57,066 nt of DNA from Candidatus Poribacteria bacterium (lineage in GTDB: Bacteria > Poribacteria > WGA-4E > GCA-2687025), in NCBI GenBank assembly GCA_018644665.1, contig JABGQA010000057.1, forward strand, positions 1-57,066. Direction: 5' to 3'. Position 1 is the stretch's first letter, and every line of letters begins with the position of its first letter. The translations under genes were made by a program, and so were the position numbers. The notes under the pieces are model-generated. The model was not told the DNA's origin and ran no database searches. It saw nothing but the letters and a program-made list of their open reading frames with translations. Below are positions 34,098-41,721 of the stretch, piece by piece.

Positions 34098-35498
34098 TCA
34101 GTATTGCCAGCTTCGGGGCAGTGGGCTCTCGATCTCGATGACGCGTCTTGCGAGTTGTAGCCGACAGTCGGCCAACGCGTCCGCTGCCGCGGGGTCGTCC
34201 GCTAGGTCCGTGTAGGCCATCGGGTCCGTCCTGAGGTCGAACAGCATCTCGTCGCCGGAGGCGCGGAGCACATATCGGTGGTCGCGCGTGCGGACCGTCT
34301 TCCACCCGTGCATCTCCATGAGGGCGCACGTCTTCGGAGTGGCCTCCTCGCCGCGTAGCGTGGGCGTGAGAGATCGGCCCTGGATGTGCGGCGGGACAGG
34401 GATACCGGCACATTCAAGGAGCGTGGGCACGACATCCACGCCCTCGACGAGGTCGGAGGAGGCGCGTCCAGACTCCAGGTCGCCGGCTGGCCAGCGGACG
34501 ATCAACGGCACGCGGCCTACGCAGTCATGGCCCGGGTAGCCCTTGCCGTACTTCAGGTGCTCCCCGAGCCATTCGCCATGGTCCGACGTGAACACGATGA
34601 TCGTGTCGTCCGCCATGCCGAGTTCGTCGAGGCGGTCGAGGATACGGCCGACGTGGTGGTCGACCTCGCTGACCATGGCGTAGTAGCCATGTCGGGCGCG
34701 ACGTAGCTCGTCATCCGAGTAGCTGTCGGGGGATCGGCGCGCGTCCAACGCCTCTGGGAACTCAGGGACGCTCAGGGCCTCGGGGTCGTAGAGATCGAGG
34801 AACTCCTGCGGGGCCACCCACGGGGAGTGCGGCGAGTAGAATCCGGAGACACACAGGAACGGCCGGTCCTGATGCTGCTCGATGTACTCGATCGTCTGCG
34901 TGGCGACGAACGCCGTGTGCGACACGTCGCTGCGACCTCGGAACGGGACGGCCTCCTTGGGGAAGCGCTCGTCGGGGTGCTCGATGCCGTCCCGCACGTT
35001 CATCATGCGATGCCACGTCTCCGTCGCGGGCGGGAGGCCGAGGCTGATGTTGTCGAGTTCCTCGGGGGCGACGCGGCGAACCCAGGCGCGGTAGGCGTCT
35101 TCGTAGCAGCCGGGCTCGTCTGATATCTCGAGGTGGTTGAAGCCGTACGCGGGGTGCGTGTCACGGTGCTCCCGGTTCGCGTGCGGAAGGAAGTGGAGCT
35201 TCCCGATGTTCGCGCGGTCGTAGCCGTAGTTCGCAAGCATCGTGGGGAGCGTCACCGTGTCCTCTGGCACAGGGACGCCCATATGCGTCAGACGCAGCGT
35301 CGAGGGGTACTGCCCGGTCAGGAAGCTCACGCGACTGGGCATGCAGACGGGGTTCTGCACGAAGTAGTGGCCGAAGTTCACGCCCTCGGCGGCGAGGCGG
35401 TCGAGATTCGGCGTGTGGATCTCGTCGTTCCCGTTCGCGCCGAGAGCGTCCCAACGTTGCTGGTCGGTGTACAGGATGACGATGTTCGGGCGGCGCAT
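34098..35498 (-). CDS. Type I sulfatase, apparently cytoplasmic
   Basis: A 466-residue alkaline-phosphatase-superfamily sulfatase. RPNIVILYTDQQRWDALG supplies the first metal ligands, VCMPSRVSFLTGQYP holds the C-x-P-S-R signature whose Cys52 becomes formylglycine, and FTSDHGEWLGEH is the late metal segment. There is no signal peptide, so sulfate removal seems to occur inside the cell, after import. No sulfatase-maturing enzyme (anSME or FGE) is in the window. The ATG is chosen by the sulfatase consensus start; a long in-frame extension upstream would run through the SDR gene. It lies 11 bases after the SDR stop in a sugar-uptake operon. The substrate sugar is unknown. Confidence 0.92.
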   Translation of the reverse strand: MRRPNIVILYTDQQRWDALGANGNDEIHTPNLDRLAAEGVNFGHYFVQNPVCMPSRVSFLTGQYPSTLRLTHMGVPVPEDTVTLPTMLANYGYDRANIGKLHFLPHANREHRDTHPAYGFNHLEISDEPGCYEDAYRAWVRRVAPEELDNISLGLPPATETWHRMMNVRDGIEHPDERFPKEAVPFRGRSDVSHTAFVATQTIEYIEQHQDRPFLCVSGFYSPHSPWVAPQEFLDLYDPEALSVPEFPEALDARRSPDSYSDDELRRARHGYYAMVSEVDHHVGRILDRLDELGMADDTIIVFTSDHGEWLGEHLKYGKGYPGHDCVGRVPLIVRWPAGDLESGRASSDLVEGVDVVPTLLECAGIPVPPHIQGRSLTPTLRGEEATPKTCALMEMHGWKTVRTRDHRYVLRASGDEMLFDLRTDPMAYTDLADDPAAADALADCRLQLARRVIEIESPLPRSWQY

Positions 35499-35509
35499 GG
35501 CGGGTGGTC

Positions 35510-36316
35510 CTATATGGTCATGGCGAGGAAGCCGCCGTCCACGACGATGTCGGAACCGGTGACGTAGGAACTGGCGTTCTCCGCCGCGAGGAAAATCGCA
35601 GCGCCAACCAGTTCCTCGGGCTTCCCAAGGCGGTCCATCGGCAGGTGCCCGAGGATGCTTTTCGTGCGGTCGGTCGGCGAGCCGTCCTCGTTGAAGAGGA
35701 ACTGCATATTCTGCTCTGCGGGGAAGAAGCCGGGCGTGAGCGTGTTGACGCGGACGCCCTGGTCCGCCCATTCCCGCGCGAGGAAGCGGGACAAGCTCAG
35801 CACGGCCGCCTTCGCCGCCGAGTACGTCACGACGCGGGACAGGGGAAGATGCGACGTGACCGACGCGATGTTGATGATGCTGCCCCGACCGTTCTCGACC
35901 ATCGCGGGGCCGAACTCACGGCACGGGTGGAGAATGCCGGCGTCGAAGTTCAGGGCGAAGTTGTCGTGCCACGCATCCAGGTCGATCGCCTCGAACGGGT
36001 TGTCGTCCGTGACGGTGACGCTCGGGCTGTTGCCTCCCGCAGCGTTCAGGAGGACGGACACTTCCCCCACCCGGTCGCGCGTCTCCGCGTGCGCTTCGGC
36101 GACGCTCGCGGGATCGGCCGCGTCGCAGCGCACGTAGGTCGCCGTGCCTCCGACGGCTTGGATCTCCGCCACGCGCTCCGCGCCGGCCTCCGCTCGACGG
36201 CCCATAACGACGACCTCTGCGCCAGCCTCGCCGAAGCCTACGGCGATGTGCCCGCCCAAGACGCCCGTGCCACCGATGACCACCGCGATCTCACCGCTCA
36301 AGTCGAACCGACTCAT
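35510..36316 (-). CDS. SDR oxidoreductase, D-mannonate oxidoreductase-like
   Basis: A 268-residue classical short-chain dehydrogenase. The NAD(P) loop is GGTGVLGG (15-22); Ser152, Tyr165 and Lys169 (YSAAK) form the catalytic set. The stretch FLFNEDGSPTDRTKSILGH followed by RLGKPEELVGAAIFL and a final VDGGF resembles the YjmF/UxuB-type SDR mannonate (fructuronate) oxidoreductases, hinting at uronic acid catabolism. That is a family-level reading; FabG-like or gluconate 5-dehydrogenase roles cannot be excluded. AAAGGA sits upstream of the ATG. It lies four bases after the second permease and directly before the sulfatase, within the sugar operon. Confidence 0.85.
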   Translation of the reverse strand: MSRFDLSGEIAVVIGGTGVLGGHIAVGFGEAGAEVVVMGRRAEAGAERVAEIQAVGGTATYVRCDAADPASVAEAHAETRDRVGEVSVLLNAAGGNSPSVTVTDDNPFEAIDLDAWHDNFALNFDAGILHPCREFGPAMVENGRGSIINIASVTSHLPLSRVVTYSAAKAAVLSLSRFLAREWADQGVRVNTLTPGFFPAEQNMQFLFNEDGSPTDRTKSILGHLPMDRLGKPEELVGAAIFLAAENASSYVTGSDIVVDGGFLAMTI

Positions 36317-36320
36317 GCCG

Positions 36321-37154
36321 TTATTCCTTTACCGCTCCGAGAGTTATGCCCGAGACGAACTCCCGCTGCATCGCCAAGAACAGTGTGACGATCGGGACGA
36401 GGGCGATGAGCGTGCCCGCCATGAGCATGCCGTACTCCTGGCGGTACACGCCTACCAGGTTCGCCAGGCCGAGGGGCAGCGTGTACTTCGCCTCATCTCG
36501 TAGGACGATCAGGGGCCAGAGGTAGTTATTCCACTGACCGAGAAACACGAATATCGTGAGCGCGCCGATCGCCGGCTTCACGACCGGCAGCACCACGCGC
36601 CAGTAGATGCCGAACTCGTTGCAGCCGTCTATGCGGGCGGCGTCTATGAGGTCGTTGGGCACGCTCGTCATGAACTGGCGCATCAGGAAGATGCCGAAGC
36701 CGCCGACCATGAACGGCACGATGATCCCCCAGTACGAGTCGAGCCAGCCGATGTCCTTCAGCAACTTGAACAGCGGCACCAACAGCACCTGAAACGGCAC
36801 CATCATCGACGCGAGGAGGATCGTGAAGAGGAGACGCTTGCCGGCGAACTCGTATTTCGCGAAGCCGTACCCGGCCAGCGTCGAGAAGAAGAGCGAGATG
36901 AGCGTCGCCGCGGTCGAGAGGAAGACGGAGTTCACGAAGTAGCGACCGAAGGGTACTTCGCTGAACAGGCGCGCGTAATTGGAGATCGTCGCGTCCCTCG
37001 GGAGGAACGACGGCGGGAACGCGAAGATCGCGCTCGACCCCTTGAAGGACGACGCGACGAGCCAGATCATCGGCAGAAGCGTGGCGAACGCGAACAACGC
37101 CAGCACAACGTGCAGGACGACCATGGGAGCGTGGCGACGGATCGCGTTGTGCAC
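36321..37154 (-). CDS. Carbohydrate ABC transporter permease (MalG-like)
   Basis: A 277-residue inner-membrane permease of the CUT1 sugar-importer type with six helices. The opening (VVLHVVLALFAFATLLPMIW) and the EAA loop DAARIDGCNEFGIYWRVVLP, which docks with the ATPase, are typical. The closing QREFVSGITLGAVKE is the common MalG-family end. The GTG start is supported by AGGAGG and lies one base after the partner permease's stop. The matching ATPase is not in the window, so the importer may share a genome-wide MsmK/UgpC-type ATPase. Confidence 0.93.
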   Translation of the reverse strand: MHNAIRRHAPMVVLHVVLALFAFATLLPMIWLVASSFKGSSAIFAFPPSFLPRDATISNYARLFSEVPFGRYFVNSVFLSTAATLISLFFSTLAGYGFAKYEFAGKRLLFTILLASMMVPFQVLLVPLFKLLKDIGWLDSYWGIIVPFMVGGFGIFLMRQFMTSVPNDLIDAARIDGCNEFGIYWRVVLPVVKPAIGALTIFVFLGQWNNYLWPLIVLRDEAKYTLPLGLANLVGVYRQEYGMLMAGTLIALVPIVTLFLAMQREFVSGITLGAVKE

Positions 37155-37155
37155 G

Positions 37156-38046
37156 CTAGTCCTCCTGCCCGAATCGGAAGAAGCGCAACTGGATCACCGA
37201 GATTGCCATGATGATGGCGAACAGCACCCACCCGATGGTCGCGGCGTATCCCAGGTTCACGAACTGGAACCCGTTCTTGTAGAGGTACATGACCATCGTC
37301 GTCGCGGAGTCGTTGGGCCCGCCTCCTCCGTTCGTCAGCACCCACGGGAGATCGAAGAGCTGCAGGCTGCCGATCATCGACAGGACGAAGACAAACGTGA
37401 TCACCGGCCGCAGGGACGGCAGCGTGATGTGCCAGAAGTCCTGCCACGCATTGGCCCCATCCACCGACGACGCCTCGTACAGCTCCTGGCGGATGCCCTG
37501 TAGGCCCGCGAGGAAGTAGATCATGTTGAAGCCCGCCCACTGCCAGACGCCCGCCAGGATGACCGCCGGCATCACCCACCGCTCGTCCTCGAGCCAGGGT
37601 ATCAGGACGCGCGTGAACGCGAGGTTGCTGAGCATGTCGTTCACCAGTCCGGTGCGCGTATCGTAGGCGAGGCCGAAGATGATGGCGATGAACACCCCGG
37701 CCACCAGCACCGGCGAGAAGAACGCCAAGCGGAAGAGGTTGCGCCCACGGACGCGCCGCGAGTTAACGATGAGCGCGAGGATCAGCGCCAGCGGGAGTTG
37801 CACGAGGAACGTGCCCGCGGCGAACGTGAACGTGTTTCGCACCGACTTCCAGAAGATCGGGTCGTGGAACAAGCGGACGAAGTTGTCCGCCCCGACGAAC
37901 ACCTGGTACTGGAATCCCCGGCTTTGGTGCAGGCTGAGCCAGATCGACGTTACCAGCGGGTAGACCATGAACGTCGCGAAGACGACGAAGAACGGCGCGA
38001 CGAAGAGGTAGGGCGTCCAGCGCTGTTGGCGCATTCGTGCGTTCAC
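37156..38046 (-). CDS. Carbohydrate ABC transporter permease (MalF/UgpA-like)
   Basis: A 296-residue CUT1 permease with six helices. TPYLFVAPFFVVFATFMVYP at the start, the EAA loop EASSVDGANAWQDFWHITLP, and LFDLPWVLTNGGGGPNDSA are standard for the first permease of sugar importers. The start is GTG with GAGGGA upstream; an ATG four codons in is an alternative. It sits 33 bases after the binding-protein gene and one base before the second permease, so the three are surely co-transcribed. Specificity is set by the binding protein and cannot be read here. Confidence 0.93.
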   Translation of the reverse strand: MNARMRQQRWTPYLFVAPFFVVFATFMVYPLVTSIWLSLHQSRGFQYQVFVGADNFVRLFHDPIFWKSVRNTFTFAAGTFLVQLPLALILALIVNSRRVRGRNLFRLAFFSPVLVAGVFIAIIFGLAYDTRTGLVNDMLSNLAFTRVLIPWLEDERWVMPAVILAGVWQWAGFNMIYFLAGLQGIRQELYEASSVDGANAWQDFWHITLPSLRPVITFVFVLSMIGSLQLFDLPWVLTNGGGGPNDSATTMVMYLYKNGFQFVNLGYAATIGWVLFAIIMAISVIQLRFFRFGQED

Positions 38047-38079
38047 GCGAGCGTCCCTCGCACGGTGTTCGCCAGCACC

Positions 38080-39423
38080 CTAGAGACCTCCGCTCAGCCG
38101 ATCCTCGGCCATGATCTTCTCTACCTGTCTCGCCAGACCCTCCAGGGCCTCGTTGGGGGCGACGCGCCCGTCGACGGCGTTGAGGACGACCTCATCGAAG
38201 ATGTCGGCCGCCTCGGACCAGTACGGGTTCTGGTAGCGCGGAGGCAGTTGTAGCGCGAGTTCCGTGAACAGCGTGCCGAGCCGCTGCTCGCCGAGGAACG
38301 CGTCCGGCTCGTGGAAGACCGGATTCGCGAAGGCCTCCTTCAAGGGAGGTATGATGCGCGTCTGCTCGTAGCGGTTCACCAGCGCGGCGGTGTCGAAGTA
38401 GGAGAACTTCATGAACTCCCACGCGAGGTCGGGGTTCTCGCACTGCTTCGTCATGCCGATCATCGTGCCGCCCATGGTCGTGGTGCGTCGGCCCCCTGGA
38501 GTCCATGCGGGCAGGCCCATCGCCCGCCACTTCCCATCCATCTCTGGGCTCGTGTACTTCTTGAGGATCCCCACGTACCAGTCGGGACTCAACACCGAGC
38601 AGATGACGCCGTCTCGCATCAGTGAGAACGTCGCTGGCTCCGTGAAGCCGCCCGTGCCGGCGTAGTCGCGTGCTATGCCGTCGTCGAAGAGGCGTCTGTA
38701 GAACTCGAGCGTGTCCGCAGCGATGGGGTCGTCGATTACGATGTCGCCGTCGGCATCGAACATGCCCCCACCGCGTTGCAGCAGCAGAACGAACATGTCG
38801 CCGTGGGTGCGCCGGCTGAGGCCCAGCGCGTAGCGATCTGCCCTACCGTCGCCGTTCAGATCGCCGCCGACTTTCCGCCCTGCTTCGACGAACTCGTCCC
38901 ACGTCTCGACCTGCGAGAGATCGACGCCGGCTTCGCGGAAGAGGTCGTCGCGGTACAGCAGTACCACAGGGTGCAAGTCGTGCGGCAGTCCGAAGATGTG
39001 GCCCTGAAACGACCAGGGCGCGAACCGCGCCTGGACGTGCTTCTCGAGCCACCCCTCCGCCTCCAGCCGCGGCCGCAGATCCTGGAAGCCCACGTGCTCG
39101 ATGCGACCCTTGAGGAAGCGCCCTATCGACGTAATCTCGACCTCGGCGAGATCGGGCGCGCCGAAGTCGGCGAGGAGACTCGCCAGGAGCTTGTCGTGCA
39201 TCGTGCCGCCGAAGTTCGTGATGCGGACGTCGACGCCGGGATGCGCCTCCTCGAACAAGGCTTCGCGTGCCTTGTATTCGTCGTAGTGCGTCGCCGCGAA
39301 GACCCAGAACTCGAGGATCTCCTTGTCGCTCTTGTCCCTGGGGCCCAGCACGAACCCAGACGCGACGACGAACATCACGATCATCACGAGGGGGCCTTTT
39401 CCGAGCGGGAAGCCGTCGCGCAT
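38080..39423 (-). CDS. Extracellular sugar-binding protein of the ABC importer
   Basis: A 447-residue solute-binding protein of the MalE/UgpB type. The N-terminal hydrophobic stretch (LVMIVMFVVASGFVLG) is a signal peptide or uncleaved anchor without a lipobox cysteine. ILEFWVFAATHYDEYKAREA, FEEAHPGVDVRI and MGGTMIGMTKQCENPDLAWE are typical of the family. GGDLNGDGRADRYAL is a calcium-loop-like insert, single and unlike a dockerin. GGAG lies seven bases before the ATG. It is the first gene of the operon that continues through two permeases, an SDR, a sulfatase and a Gfo/Idh protein. I infer a sulfated sugar or oligosaccharide as ligand from those neighbours. Confidence 0.9.
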   Translation of the reverse strand: MRDGFPLGKGPLVMIVMFVVASGFVLGPRDKSDKEILEFWVFAATHYDEYKAREALFEEAHPGVDVRITNFGGTMHDKLLASLLADFGAPDLAEVEITSIGRFLKGRIEHVGFQDLRPRLEAEGWLEKHVQARFAPWSFQGHIFGLPHDLHPVVLLYRDDLFREAGVDLSQVETWDEFVEAGRKVGGDLNGDGRADRYALGLSRRTHGDMFVLLLQRGGGMFDADGDIVIDDPIAADTLEFYRRLFDDGIARDYAGTGGFTEPATFSLMRDGVICSVLSPDWYVGILKKYTSPEMDGKWRAMGLPAWTPGGRRTTTMGGTMIGMTKQCENPDLAWEFMKFSYFDTAALVNRYEQTRIIPPLKEAFANPVFHEPDAFLGEQRLGTLFTELALQLPPRYQNPYWSEAADIFDEVVLNAVDGRVAPNEALEGLARQVEKIMAEDRLSGGL

Positions 39424-39527
39424 CTGCGTCTCCGAGTGGCGGGATGCAGGGCCACTCTAGGAGAAGTCGGCACGGGGAGCAACCCGCGGAGGCGCCCGGA
39501 GCAGGGGCCGCGACGTCGCGCGGCGGC

Positions 39528-41333
39528 TCAGCGCGCGATCAGGCCGAGGACGGTCCTGCGAACGGCCCTCGAGGGATCGTCTCTAAGGGGACGCAGCGCG
39601 TCGACGCTGTCCGCGCCCCCGATCGCATAGAGCGCACGCGCGGCGTTCTGGCGGACCTTGACGTCGGAGTCCGTGAGCGCGCGGACGAGAGATGCGCGCG
39701 CCTCTGGCGGCGCCGAGTCACGCAACGCCTCGCACGCGCGGCGGCGGACGACGGCAACTGGGTGAGCCAGAGCGTCGACCAGCAAGCGCAGGCCCTCCCG
39801 ATTGCACGCGGTCAGGGCCTGGGCGGCGAAGTACCTGGCCTTGCTGTCGCCGGAGTCGAGATGTACGGCCAAAGCGTGCGGAGCGACGTCATCGCCGAGA
39901 GCCGCAGCTAGCGCAACTGCCCGCGGGCTGCCTCTAGTGGCCTGTTCTTCTGAGCGAACGCCCACGATGGCCTTCGAGGCGCCGGGAATCTCGCGCAGGT
40001 ACGGCTCGGCCACCGCGCCGAGTTCGAGCAAGGTCGTGATCGCAACCGCGCAGACGGCGACATCGGCGTCGGACAGGAGCCCCGCGACGTGCCCCGCCAC
40101 CCGGTGAGCCGAAACACGCAGCACGCGCACGGCTCCTCGCCGCTCCAGGTCGCCCTCGGCCGAGAGGAAGCGGGTCAGTTCGCCAAGGTCCTCCTCCGGG
40201 CACGCGTCCACCCACGCGGCGAGCGTCCACATGGCCAGCTGGGCGACGCGGCGCTGGCGTTCGTCGCCAACGATCCGTAGAAGACGCGCTCGACCCTCCA
40301 CGTCGCCTGCCAGCGCATCAGCAGCGGCCTGCGCGACGTACGGGTCCTCGTCCCATAGGTGACCCTCGGCGGCGCCAGTTAGGGCTGCGTGTCCAGAGGA
40401 CGGGCCCGTGCCCGCGCTTCGCGCACGGGCGATGGCGATAGGCACATACGCGCTGCGCGAGGCGGGCGCGCCGGACGCCATCGGCCGCATATCGAACACT
40501 CTCGCGCTCCGCTGGATCCCCGTGAGGAGTGCGCCGAAGTTGGCTCCGGCGTCGACGGGGACGTCCCACCATCCCGGCAACGGCGCGGCGAGTCGGACAG
40601 CGGCCATCCACGGTTCGAAGTCCGCACAGTCGGCGCGCGTCAGTGGCGCGGCGACGAGCCCCGTGCGGCGATGCACGGAGTACGGGGCGCTGTACATCAA
40701 CCCCGCGCCCATAGCGTCCCAGCCGTGTCGGAGCGGTGGGCAGCGATCCGCGACGAACCGGCCGGCCCGGTTGATGGCCGTCTCCCACTCGCTTCGCACA
40801 GGGCGGTCGCGGTAGGCCTCGGGCATCGCCTCCGCCGGGAAGATCACGTGTAGGCTCGTGCGCCCGCTGAACTTGAGGCGGTAGTGCAGCCCGTAGTCGT
40901 CGCACACACGTAGCCCGCCATAGAGTTCTGCGAACGAACGTCGCCAGGGATGGTCCAACTCCACGCCGGACTCCCAGCCGATCAGCCGGCGCTCATCGCC
41001 GCCGTAGGCGCCGCTGATGACCTCGTCGTCCCCCGTGTCACAGCCTACCGTGAACCAAGGGTACGGCTCGAACCGGTCGGCATACGGGTGCTCACCCAGG
41101 CCTCGCGCGTGGCCGGCGAGCACTTCGCGTATGGCGTCGGCCAGGCCCTCTGCGTCGTCGGGGAGCAGCGGTCGCTGCACGTCCGGTCGGCCTTTTCGGC
41201 TGTGGACGAACGTCACGTCGCGTGCGCGGGTAGTGCGGTAGAGTTCGCGGAGGATGTCGGGACGCAGGTAGTAGTCGCGCACCTCGTGGATGCGGGGCCG
41301 GGCGCCGAGCGTCGGGTGAGGATGGGTTGCCAC
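39528..41333 (-). CDS. Archaeo-eukaryotic primase-like domain fused to HEAT repeats
   Basis: A 601-residue protein with no signal peptide. Residues about 15-260 resemble PriS/LigD-type archaeo-eukaryotic primase-polymerase domains: REL-type helices first, then LKFSGRTSLHVIFP (154-166) as the S-x-H nucleotide motif, and WDAMGAG followed by APYSVHRRTGLVAAPL (205-231), like the LigD vaPYSxR...PL segment with a candidate motif III Asp206. The canonical D-x-D of motif I is missing where expected (LIGWESGVELDHPW), so activity is doubtful or uses other acids. Residues about 325-601 are HEAT/PBS-lyase repeats (DSDVKVRQNAARALYAIGG). GGAG precedes the GTG start. Neighbours give no clue. I cannot name a family with this fusion; the primase reading needs a profile search. 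Confidence 0.6.
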   Translation of the reverse strand: MATHPHPTLGARPRIHEVRDYYLRPDILRELYRTTRARDVTFVHSRKGRPDVQRPLLPDDAEGLADAIREVLAGHARGLGEHPYADRFEPYPWFTVGCDTGDDEVISGAYGGDERRLIGWESGVELDHPWRRSFAELYGGLRVCDDYGLHYRLKFSGRTSLHVIFPAEAMPEAYRDRPVRSEWETAINRAGRFVADRCPPLRHGWDAMGAGLMYSAPYSVHRRTGLVAAPLTRADCADFEPWMAAVRLAAPLPGWWDVPVDAGANFGALLTGIQRSARVFDMRPMASGAPASRSAYVPIAIARARSAGTGPSSGHAALTGAAEGHLWDEDPYVAQAAADALAGDVEGRARLLRIVGDERQRRVAQLAMWTLAAWVDACPEEDLGELTRFLSAEGDLERRGAVRVLRVSAHRVAGHVAGLLSDADVAVCAVAITTLLELGAVAEPYLREIPGASKAIVGVRSEEQATRGSPRAVALAAALGDDVAPHALAVHLDSGDSKARYFAAQALTACNREGLRLLVDALAHPVAVVRRRACEALRDSAPPEARASLVRALTDSDVKVRQNAARALYAIGGADSVDALRPLRDDPSRAVRRTVLGLIAR

Positions 41334-41663
41334 GGGTCGCTCCAGAGCAGTTGGCGGCGCAGGCCAGACGACCTCTGAGCGCTCGTTGTCAACGAGCGGC
41401 GCCGCCGCGTGAGTGTAGCGCGATTCCTGGACCTGGGAAATCCGGGGCGGGCGGACCCCGTCACCGACAAGTGACCGGCAAAGACGAAAGGGGCGCCGAA
41501 GCGGTGAGATGACTCAAGAACCCCATCTCAATCTACCCAGTATGGGAAGACGTCCACGCGTCCACATGCCGTAGCTTGTGGGGCCCCGCCTTGGACCATC
41601 CAGCTACTCGTGAGCACACTGCCGGCGGCAGCGAAGATCGACCCCACTTGGCGGGCGGGCACA

Positions 41664-41695
41664 CGAAGGGGACGAGGCTGACCCCGTCCCCTTCG
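41664..41695 (-). terminator. 11-bp hairpin after the cohesin/PKD gene
   Basis: CGAAGGGGACG (41664-41674) pairs perfectly with CGTCCCCTTCG (41685-41695) around a ten-base loop. It starts 27 bases after the stop of the minus-strand gene ending at 41722. No U run follows on that strand. The rest of the 388-base gap up to the primase-like gene shows no feature I can support. Confidence 0.45.
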
Positions 41696-41721
41696 CGCGT
41701 GTTCGTGTTGACGCTGTCCGC

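Noticed and set aside
38800..38900. Dockerin-like calcium loop in the sugar-binding protein
   Set aside because: Only one DLNGDGRAD loop, embedded inside a solute-binding fold; dockerins need two loops in a terminal domain.
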